NCBI RefSeq assembly: GCF_007859865.1
Contig: NZ_SJPI01000001.1
Span: 3,776,960-3,840,959 of the forward strand
Direction of reading: 5' to 3'
Source of the DNA: Rubripirellula amarantea
GTDB taxonomy: Bacteria > Planctomycetota > Planctomycetia > Pirellulales > Pirellulaceae
DNA: 64,000 bases
A program made the position numbers and the translations under genes. Each line of letters starts with the position of its first letter. The first letter of the stretch is position 1. The notes below the pieces were generated by a model. The model was not told the DNA's origin and searched no databases. It saw only the letters and a program-made list of their open reading frames with translations. Below, piece by piece: positions 51,547-59,021 of this stretch.

Positions 51547-54500
51547 ATGCCGAAATCCCAGAGTTTTTTTGCCCGAACGCTTTCAAGAATTGGCCGCTCC
51601 CAGCAACGCAGTCGGCTGAACCGTCGGCGGCCATCGCGTCGTTTAAGAACGGAAGCACTAGAAGCTCGGCAACTGCTCGCTGGTGACCTCTTCATCAACG
51701 AACTGATGGCTGATAATGACGCCACGATCGAAGACCCTGACGAAGCCGGGGCGTTCGAGGATTGGGTCGAAATTTACAACGCTGGTACCGAGGCGGTTGA
51801 TCTCGGAGGCATGTACTTGACCGATGACGTCGAAGCGCCGACGCAGTGGCAGTTCCCCGCGGGGTCAACCGTTGCCGCAGGCGGATATCTTCTGATTTGG
51901 GCGGATGACGAAAGCGACCAGGGTGATGATCATGCTTCGTTCAAATTGTCGTCGGGCGGCGAGATCGTTGCTCTGTACGATAGCGATGGAACGACGTTAG
52001 TCGATTCCTTGGAATTTGGCGAACAAGCCACCGACGTATCCTTCGGGCGTTCCCCAGACGGCAGCGAAACGCTTAGCGTTCTGACTACGGCGACGCCGGG
52101 CGCAGCGAACTCTGCTATCGCGGAGTCGAACCTCGCTCCGATTGCTAACGCTGGTGGCCCCTACACCGGAACGAACGCCGAGACAATTTTGCTGAGCGGT
52201 TTGTCTTCCTTTGACTCCGACGGTGAAATCGCAACCTACGCGTGGGACTTGGACCACGATGGCCAGTACGACGATGCGGTTGGTGAAACCGTCAACTTTT
52301 CGTCGGCGACCGTGGGAACGTTCGTCGTTGGTTTGCAAGTCACCGATGATGATGGCGCGATTAACGTTGACACGGCGGCAATCAAGGTGACGCAAGTTGG
52401 TGACGAAGTGTCTCCTTGGGATTCGGTCACCATCGATGATGAAGCTGCGGCCTTCTTTGACGACACCTATGTTCATGAGGTCTACATCACGTTCGACGAT
52501 GCCGATTGGTACGACACGCTTTACACATCACACGCTACCGACGTTGAAGACCCGTATTTCCTAGCCGACTTTGTCGCTGATGGTGTGGCATTGGATTCGG
52601 TTGGAGTGCGTTTCAAGGGGAATTCATCGTTCGAGGGGACAGGCGTCAAGAAGTCAATCAAGATTGATTTCAATGAGTTCGAAGATCTGACCTTCATGGG
52701 GCTAAAGAAGTTGAACCTGAACAACAACTTCAACGATCCGACGATGTTGCGCGAGAAGTTGTTCTACGACTATGCGTCAAATTTCGTCGAGGGAGTTAGC
52801 AGGGCCGTCCACACCAAGGTCTATATCAACGGTGAGTACTACGGTTTGTACACGGCGGTTGAACAAGTGGACTCGACGTTCACCGAAAGTCGCTTTGGTG
52901 AAGATGAAGACGGCAACCTCTACAAGGGAACGGCGTCGGATGACGCGGTCCTTGAAGATCCCAACGCTGACTTCGGATCAGACCTGACTTACTTGGGAAC
53001 CGATCAATCGGAATACGAAGCATTCTATGAGCTGAAAACGAATGAAGCTGCGAATGACTACTCGGACCTGATCGAGTTCATCGATGTGCTTAACAACACC
53101 TCGTCGGGTGAATTGGCGGACGCAATTGAACCGTTGTTGGACGTCGACAACACACTCACTTCGTTGGCGCTGAACAATTTGTTCGCGAACTTAGATTCGT
53201 ACTCCGGTGCCGCTCATAACTATTACCTCTACGACCGCGACGACACGGGTCAATTCACTCATGTGTTCTGGGATGTGAATGAATCGTTTGGTACGTTTAC
53301 TCAGTTCGTCGATCGAGGGCAGGTCATTACCGATCTTGATCCTTTTTGGTTGCCGGTCGCAACGACGATGGGACCGCCGGGAACGGCGACGGAAAGTGAA
53401 TCACGACCGCTGGCCGAAAATTTGTGGGCGGTTGATGAGTACAGTACCGAGTACCTGCGCGACCTTGCTGAAATGTTGCGAGAAGGTTTCGATGTGGAAT
53501 CGGTCACCGCTCGCATCAACGAACTAGCCGACCTCATTCGCGCCGATGTCACGGCTGACCCAAACAAGCAGTTCACAACGGCGCAGTTTGAGCAAAACTT
53601 GACGACCAACGTGACGTCGGGAAATCGAACAATCTATGGTCTCTCGAGCTTCATATCGTCGCGGTCAACGTACCTGTCATCGGTATTGGATAGCTACGCC
53701 TCGCAGTCAGACCTGGCGCTGAACGAATTGATGTCAGTTAACGTTCAAACGGTACAGGACGAAGCGGGCGATTTCGATCCGTGGGTGGAAATTTATAACA
53801 ACGGTCCTGGGACGGTATCGCTCGCCGGTTTGTACCTGACTGACACCACTGCGGAGCTTTCCAAATGGGCGATTCCAACGGACAGTTTGAGCGATGGCGA
53901 CTATTTAACACTTTGGCTCGATGGAGAAGTCAGCGAAGGTAGCAACCACGCTAACTTCGAACTGGAGACTTCCGGTGGTGAGCTATACCTAACCGACGGT
54001 ACATCGGTCATCGACACTGTTACCTATGCTGCACTTGAAGGAGATTCGTCGTTTGCACGTGTGCCCGATGGTGTAGGCGAACTCGAAGTAACCAACCGGC
54101 CAACCCCCGGTTCCGAGAACGCAGCCAGTGCGGTGTCCGTCGAATCCGTAGTCGTCTACATCAACGAGTTGATGGCGGACAATGACACGACGATCGAAGA
54201 CCCTGACGAAGTCGGGGCGTTCGAAGATTGGGTCGAGCTGTACAACCCGGGTACGTCCGCAGTGGACTTGAGCGGTTTCTACTTAACGGATGACGCGGCT
54301 GAACCAACGCAGTGGGCATTTCCGAGCGGGTCGACGATTGAAGCTGGTGGTTATTTGGTGATTTGGGCGGACGGGGACACCGACCAAGGTGACGATCACG
54401 CGTCGTTCAAGTTGTCGGCCAGTGGCGAGTCTGTTTTGCTGTACAACGTCGACGGAACAACGCTTGTCGATTCAGTGACGTTTGGTGAGCAGTCCACCGA

Positions 54501-56085
54501 TGTTTCGTACGGCCGTTTTCCCAACGGATCATCAACATTTCTTGAATTGTCGGCTGCTACACCTGGCGCCGCAAACACCAACGATGTGATTACGACCAAT
54601 AGCGAACCCACTGCCGACGCGGGTGGCCCTTACACGGGAACCGTCGGCGATTCGGTATCGCTTACCGGTGCGGCTTCGGTGGATTCCGATGGGATGATCT
54701 CGTCCTATGCTTGGGACCTCGACAACGATGGTGATTACGACGACGCCACGGGCGTGACCGCCTCATTCGATGCTTCTGTCGCTGGCACCTTCATTGTCGG
54801 ACTTCAAGTGACCGACGACGGTGGCGCCACCGACACCGCCACGGCTACGATCACTGTCGAATCGTCGTCCACACCGGGGCTCGTCCTCACGCAGTCGGAC
54901 GAGATGACAGTCGTCAACGAGTCGGGGCTAACCGACTCGGTCAGCGCGTCGCTTTCGAGCCAACCCGCGTCAGATGTCACGGTGACAATTACGAGTGCCA
55001 ATTCCGAAGAAGTACTAGTGGATTTGGGGCAACTGGTATTCACGCCAGACAACTGGGACGTGGTCCAAACAGTTGTGTTCAGCAGTGCTGATGATGGAGT
55101 GATTGATGGAAGCCAAACCACCATCGTCACGTTTAGTGTTTCAAGCGACGACGTTGACTATGCGACATTGGCGGATACGGAAGTCAGCGTTGTCAGTCAC
55201 GACTTAGTTACCGCGATTCCTCCCACTCGAATTTACACACCAGACTATGTTGTCCGGCCTCACGTGATCGTCGGCGACAGCATCCCAACGGCGATTCTGT
55301 TTCAAGCAGTAGCCGATGCTGAGATTTCTGTCGTTTCCGTGGGAACAGTTACGGTTGGCCAGTCCATTCGTATCGTGAATGAGAGCGTCGAGCCGATTGA
55401 TTTCTTCGACGAAGGTGTCAGCACCGCAGTCGTTACCGCAGGGCAGTTCTATGCAATCATCTTCGAAGCGCACACGGAAACCCAGACCTACAGTGTGGAA
55501 TCGACGGCTGGGACTGATGCATTCACGCCGTCGTCGCCAAGGAATTTCTTGCAGCCAACCGATACCAATGGCGACAGCGTCACGTCAGCCCTGGATGCAT
55601 TGATTGTGATTAATCAGCTCAGCCGGATTCAAACTGGCGAAGGCGAGGTCACTGAGAACTTGTTCATGTACGACGTGAGCGGCGATGGGAATACAACAGC
55701 GCTGGACGCACTGCAGGTAGTCAACGAAATCAGTCGCCAAAATGCAGAAGCGAGTGAAGGAGAACGATCGCCCGTAAGTGATGCCGTAGTCGCTCCGTTG
55801 AATGAGACCCTGATTGAGACCGTGAGTGCCCCCCTGAGTGCTCCCCTGTCTTCCGACCAAGACGATGAAGATGACTTCACCTCTGACTTTTTTGACCCAT
55901 CAACGATTGAAGAACAAGCAACTCTTGAGCTGGTCGCGTTCGATTCGCAAGCTCAAGCAGTCGCCGAATTCGCGTACGAATGCGATGCAGATGTGTCCGA
56001 AGAGGATTTCGATCTTCTCGCCGAAGATCTACATCAAGCTCTCGCCAGTGCGGGTCAGTTGGACGCCTCTTTCAATGCATCGTAG
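51547..56085 (+). CDS. LEPR-type multidomain protein: lamin-tail, PKD, CotH and dockerin domains
   Basis: 1,512-aa exported protein. An Arg-rich N-terminus ends in EALEARQLLAGD (LEPR-type motif, ~36-47). Then: lamin-tail domain LTD1 (~48-188); PKD1 (~195-285, YAWDLDHDGQYDD); CotH-like kinase domain (~309-690, VRFKGNSSFEG, LNLNNNFNDPTMLREKL, VYINGEYYGLYTAVEQ, HVFWDVNESFG); LTD2 (~722-860); LTD3 (~870-1010); PKD2 (~1019-1105); a Calx-beta-like segment with FTPDNWDVVQTV; a further beta domain; and a dockerin pair (~1338-1400, DTNGDSVTSALDALIVINQL and DVSGDGNTTALDALQVVNEI). LTD1-PKD1 and LTD3-PKD2 are near-copies. CotH proteins are atypical kinases that phosphorylate exported proteins. The dockerins are of the planctomycete type and need not imply a cellulosome. 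Substrate unknown. Confidence 0.9.
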   Translation: MPKSQSFFARTLSRIGRSQQRSRLNRRRPSRRLRTEALEARQLLAGDLFINELMADNDATIEDPDEAGAFEDWVEIYNAGTEAVDLGGMYLTDDVEAPTQWQFPAGSTVAAGGYLLIWADDESDQGDDHASFKLSSGGEIVALYDSDGTTLVDSLEFGEQATDVSFGRSPDGSETLSVLTTATPGAANSAIAESNLAPIANAGGPYTGTNAETILLSGLSSFDSDGEIATYAWDLDHDGQYDDAVGETVNFSSATVGTFVVGLQVTDDDGAINVDTAAIKVTQVGDEVSPWDSVTIDDEAAAFFDDTYVHEVYITFDDADWYDTLYTSHATDVEDPYFLADFVADGVALDSVGVRFKGNSSFEGTGVKKSIKIDFNEFEDLTFMGLKKLNLNNNFNDPTMLREKLFYDYASNFVEGVSRAVHTKVYINGEYYGLYTAVEQVDSTFTESRFGEDEDGNLYKGTASDDAVLEDPNADFGSDLTYLGTDQSEYEAFYELKTNEAANDYSDLIEFIDVLNNTSSGELADAIEPLLDVDNTLTSLALNNLFANLDSYSGAAHNYYLYDRDDTGQFTHVFWDVNESFGTFTQFVDRGQVITDLDPFWLPVATTMGPPGTATESESRPLAENLWAVDEYSTEYLRDLAEMLREGFDVESVTARINELADLIRADVTADPNKQFTTAQFEQNLTTNVTSGNRTIYGLSSFISSRSTYLSSVLDSYASQSDLALNELMSVNVQTVQDEAGDFDPWVEIYNNGPGTVSLAGLYLTDTTAELSKWAIPTDSLSDGDYLTLWLDGEVSEGSNHANFELETSGGELYLTDGTSVIDTVTYAALEGDSSFARVPDGVGELEVTNRPTPGSENAASAVSVESVVVYINELMADNDTTIEDPDEVGAFEDWVELYNPGTSAVDLSGFYLTDDAAEPTQWAFPSGSTIEAGGYLVIWADGDTDQGDDHASFKLSASGESVLLYNVDGTTLVDSVTFGEQSTDVSYGRFPNGSSTFLELSAATPGAANTNDVITTNSEPTADAGGPYTGTVGDSVSLTGAASVDSDGMISSYAWDLDNDGDYDDATGVTASFDASVAGTFIVGLQVTDDGGATDTATATITVESSSTPGLVLTQSDEMTVVNESGLTDSVSASLSSQPASDVTVTITSANSEEVLVDLGQLVFTPDNWDVVQTVVFSSADDGVIDGSQTTIVTFSVSSDDVDYATLADTEVSVVSHDLVTAIPPTRIYTPDYVVRPHVIVGDSIPTAILFQAVADAEISVVSVGTVTVGQSIRIVNESVEPIDFFDEGVSTAVVTAGQFYAIIFEAHTETQTYSVESTAGTDAFTPSSPRNFLQPTDTNGDSVTSALDALIVINQLSRIQTGEGEVTENLFMYDVSGDGNTTALDALQVVNEISRQNAEASEGERSPVSDAVVAPLNETLIETVSAPLSAPLSSDQDDEDDFTSDFFDPSTIEEQATLELVAFDSQAQAVAEFAYECDADVSEEDFDLLAEDLHQALASAGQLDASFNAS

Positions 56086-56124
56086 GTGGTTTCAGGACAA
56101 CGCAGCATCGAGGATGAACCTACG
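56081..56124 (+). other. Inverted repeat over the stop codon of the CotH/dockerin gene
   Basis: CGTAGGT (56081-56087, containing the TAG stop) pairs with ACCTACG (56118-56124) across a 30-nt loop. No T-run follows. Placement resembles the repeats at the ends of the giant and anti-sigma genes. Confidence 0.3.
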
Positions 56125-56336
56125 GTGTCTTATGCACAGTGTTGCTGTTGCCTGAGCGACTGCGTCGTTATTGTGCGTGAAAGTGGCCGATTTCAAAGAG
56201 TGTGGTTCGCAAGGGTAGGCTAATGGAATTGGTTTGACTTCGAGGTAAGACAGAATGGCCACCTCATCGGCAAGGTTTTGTTATTCTAGGACTGCGTGTT
56301 TCACTCTTGCTCAGTCCGCGGAAGACCTTGTCCCCT

Positions 56337-56912
56337 ATGAAATTGTTCAACTCGAACCCTCTGCCACTATTGGCTTTCGTTATCGGTGTCACGTTGGCTC
56401 AGATTTCCCATGCCGAGCAATTCGTGTTGTTCGACCGGACGTTTACCTTTGAGCAGAAGGAGGCTGTTGCCACGAAATCGCACCTCTTCGTGAACGCCAA
56501 ACAGCTTGGCGAAGAAACCCCGAAAGATTGGACGTCACCGGTCGATTATCGAAACGGAACCGTTCACGTTCGGATCGAAGTGCTAGACAAACCGGAGGGA
56601 GAAGTGCCGACGGTTTGGAGTCTTTGCTACATTCCCAACCGAGGGCAGAAGAACAACTACGGTTGCACCAACACGCCCCGATACACAAAGCCGGGTGTGT
56701 ACGAAAAAGTGGTGAAGATGAATGAGTTCTGGGAGAACGATTCAATCATTTGGACCGAAGGCATCAAGCAAATGTCATTGGTGATCAAGCATGCCGAGAA
56801 AGGGGGCAAGGGGCACGCGCACAACCAGCCTGATCTATCACAGTTCTTCCCGACCAAAATTCGAGTGACAATGACCCAGGTATCGGTGGGTTCGAAGTAC
56901 AAGGCTCCCTAG
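56337..56912 (+). CDS. Small secreted protein of unknown function
   Basis: 191-aa protein with a clear signal peptide: MKLFNSNPLPLLAFVIGVTL, then AQISHAEQ with probable cleavage after SHA. ATG at 56337 is chosen over an upstream in-frame start at 56307, because it puts the charged residue just before the hydrophobic core. The mature part (~165 aa) is beta-rich with a few aromatic strands (FVLFDRTFTFEQKEA, VHVRIEVLDKPEGEVPTVWS, IKQMSLVIKHAEKGGKGHAH) and two cysteines (SLCYIPN, YGCTNTP) that could form a disulfide. I do not recognise the family. It is probably periplasmic or extracellular. It stands alone between the dockerin gene and the minus-strand isomerase-like gene. Confidence 0.8.
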   Translation: MKLFNSNPLPLLAFVIGVTLAQISHAEQFVLFDRTFTFEQKEAVATKSHLFVNAKQLGEETPKDWTSPVDYRNGTVHVRIEVLDKPEGEVPTVWSLCYIPNRGQKNNYGCTNTPRYTKPGVYEKVVKMNEFWENDSIIWTEGIKQMSLVIKHAEKGGKGHAHNQPDLSQFFPTKIRVTMTQVSVGSKYKAP

Positions 56913-56968
56913 TTGAATGCGAACTCAGTTCGTTCTATTAAGCTTCACCAAGTTGAGCATTCCAAGTG

Positions 56969-57793
56969 TCAAACGTTGCAGACATCAAATGCTTGTCGCA
57001 GCGATGATACGGGATCGTTGCCGGTCGGGATGAACTCTTGCGCAACGTAACCTTGATAACCTGTCTTAAGAATCGCTTTCATGATCGGCGGATAGTTGAT
57101 CTCTTGTTTGAAGTCCAATTCTCGACGGCCAGGGTTACCCGCGGTGTGATAGTGTCCGACCCATTTGTGGTAACGCTCGATGTTTCGGATGACATCGCCG
57201 TTCATGATTTGGACGTGATAGATATCAAACAGCAGCTTGAATTGAGGCGAACTGATTTCGCGAACTAAGTCCGCGCACAGGTGGATGTCGTCGCCCCAGT
57301 ATCCCGGATGCCCTTTCATTGGGTGCACGGTCCCATCGGAATTGAAATGTGCCTTGCTATTGAGGTGTTCAAGGACGATGCCTACCTGCTTTTCTTCCGC
57401 GTAAGGTAGCACGCGTTTCCAACAGTCCAAGCAATTCTTCCGGGCCGCCCGGTCATTGATTCCTGCCTTCTTCATTCCAGTGAAGGTAATCACGTTGGGG
57501 GCTCCGTACTTTACAGCCAAGTCGATGCCCTCACGAAGTTTGGCTTCAACTTCGGCATGGTTATCGGGATCAAGTGGCCCGTTGGAAAACCCGTGACTAC
57601 TTGTCAGCGAGATTTTCATTCCCAGATTCGTGACATCGCCGTAGTCGGATGACGAAATACCTTCAATCGCTTCGATGCCGATGGATTGGCAATGCCTTGC
57701 GAGCGATAGCGAGTCCATTGGCCTAAAGCACCAACCCATGACCGATTGGCGGATCTGACGAGGCGAGGACGATTTTTCGGTGTCGATTGGCAT
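56969..57793 (-). CDS. Hydroxypyruvate-isomerase-like / sugar-phosphate isomerase-epimerase family enzyme
   Basis: 274-aa TIM-barrel protein of the xylose-isomerase-like superfamily, closest by eye to hydroxypyruvate isomerases (hydroxypyruvate to tartronate semialdehyde). Likely metal ligands are E142 (VLEHLN), D190 (LFDIYH), H216 ([10 protein letters not shown]) and E253 (AQEFIP); the GNPGR-x-E segment is characteristic of the Hyi group. The first ~15 residues ([15 protein letters not shown]) are a polar extension without signal-peptide character, so the protein is cytoplasmic. ATG start at 57793. The gene is transcribed divergently from the VF530-like gene. Related planctomycete proteins are often annotated simply as TIM-barrel isomerases, so substrate specificity should be treated as open. 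Confidence 0.85.
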   Translation of the reverse strand: MPIDTEKSSSPRQIRQSVMGWCFRPMDSLSLARHCQSIGIEAIEGISSSDYGDVTNLGMKISLTSSHGFSNGPLDPDNHAEVEAKLREGIDLAVKYGAPNVITFTGMKKAGINDRAARKNCLDCWKRVLPYAEEKQVGIVLEHLNSKAHFNSDGTVHPMKGHPGYWGDDIHLCADLVREISSPQFKLLFDIYHVQIMNGDVIRNIERYHKWVGHYHTAGNPGRRELDFKQEINYPPIMKAILKTGYQGYVAQEFIPTGNDPVSSLRQAFDVCNV

Positions 57794-57915
57794 GCTTCAC
57801 ACGTGTGCGGAAGATAGAAATGGCGTTGCAGTGTACCATGTGCGATCCATGCCAATCGCGAATAACGCGGTTCGTGCCGGTCACTCCTTCCGCCTATGAC
57901 TCCACCGTTTTGACG

Positions 57916-58260
57916 ATGAACCCAGACGAATCGCAGCCAAATAACCCTCTGCACGGCGTAACGCTAAAAGCGATGCTGGAACACTTGGTCGACGTTTATG
58001 GGTGGGTGCAGCTTGGGGATCGAATCAACATTCGGTGCTTCACGCATGATCCAAGTCTGAAGTCGAGCCTAAAGTTCCTGCGTCAAACCGATTGGGCCCG
58101 AGCGAAGGTTGAAAGGCTCTATCTGAGGTCGCTCGGTAGAAAGAGGTCACCCAACGAACAAGATTCCCCTGTGTCCGATAGCGAAACGACCAAACCAGGG
58201 ACTGTACGGTTCAAGCGGGATCAGGGCGTGAAGTTTCGGGTTCGCAAGCAAGGATCCTGA
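57916..58260 (+). CDS. VF530-family (DUF2132) DNA-binding protein
   Basis: 114-aa protein. Residues ~9-70 match the VF530 family closely: [20 protein letters not shown], then [20 protein letters not shown] and [22 protein letters not shown]530 proteins are small (~75 aa) alpha-helical proteins with reported double-stranded DNA binding. Here the domain is followed by a basic, Ser/Lys-rich tail of ~40 residues ([12 protein letters not shown] ... KFRVRKQGS), which would add DNA affinity. ATG at 57916 is chosen because it sits just before the conserved domain; the frame is open further upstream but that part has no family character. Cytoplasmic or nucleoid-associated. Biological role not established. 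Confidence 0.85.
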   Translation: MNPDESQPNNPLHGVTLKAMLEHLVDVYGWVQLGDRINIRCFTHDPSLKSSLKFLRQTDWARAKVERLYLRSLGRKRSPNEQDSPVSDSETTKPGTVRFKRDQGVKFRVRKQGS

Positions 58261-58465
58261 ACGGACTCGGCGATCCAAATGAACCGCCTCGGAGACGTAC
58301 GTAAGCCTATTGAGTAGTGACTTTGCACGGCCACAGAAAACCCTACTGCGGATGCTTTCGGTGATCAACTGCACACCCACGGCACATCAACCCAGACCAA
58401 AACGACGGGTGCACTTGGTGGACGTGTATTCTAGCGAGGCCCCTTCGTTAGCGACGCACGCAAAC

Positions 58466-58747
58466 CTATCGAGGAACTCGAACGCTCACGCTTACGGCGT
58501 TGTGAATCCGCAAGGATTTAGCGACGGGCAACACCGTTTCTTGGGCTTGTTGCTTCATGTAATAGCTTGAGACTTCCCCAACGATCATGATGCGATCCTG
58601 GTCGTCACAATCACAGGTCAGCTTTCGAAGTTCAGGATACGGTGATTGCTGAAGTGCACTCTGACATGCGCGACAATCTCTCACTGGTCCCCGCTCGTCT
58701 TGCATCTTGTTCTTCGGCTCAAAACGTTGCTCGAAATTTTGGATCAT
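58466..58747 (-). CDS. BON-domain-like small protein
   Basis: About 94 aa. The C-terminal ~65 residues look like a BON domain of the small planctomycete type: CQSALQQSPYPELRKLTCDC, then IMIVGEVSSYYMKQQAQETV and RIHNAVSVSVRV. The pattern is helix, strand with turn, GxVSS, helix with a conserved AQ, and a final strand. A CRAC motif and CDCD give four closely spaced cysteines, which could bind a metal or simply be variable. The start is uncertain: ATG 58747 (MIQNF) is used; 58705 (MQDERG), 58789 and 58867 are alternatives. BON domains usually bind phospholipid surfaces or other envelope components; in these short cytoplasmic-looking versions the role is unclear. Confidence 0.65.
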   Translation of the reverse strand: MIQNFEQRFEPKNKMQDERGPVRDCRACQSALQQSPYPELRKLTCDCDDQDRIMIVGEVSSYYMKQQAQETVLPVAKSLRIHNAVSVSVRVPR

Positions 58748-59021
58748 TGGTTTGCCTGTTAAGTGTGCCGCCTTGCAGACCCTTATCATTGCGTGCGGGC
58801 TGCCAATGGTACAATACGCAAAACCAGTACCAAGTGAAAAGAATTTTGTTCGCTCGAAGGGCTTCACTCAGCAAAGCACGAGACAACAATTTTTCGCGAG
58901 CGGCAGCAACCGTTTTTGTGCTCGTCGAAAATTGATCATCACGGTCAAATTTCGCACACACGGTGTGACGTCGAAGACTTGCTAGCTTGCCCAGCTTGAT
59001 ACTTCGTTGCGGGTGACCGCG

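Noticed and set aside
57787..57915. N-terminal extension of the VF530 gene from 57,787
   Set aside because: The added 43 residues include CTMCDPC but lie in the divergent promoter region and have no family character; ATG 57,916 directly precedes the conserved domain.
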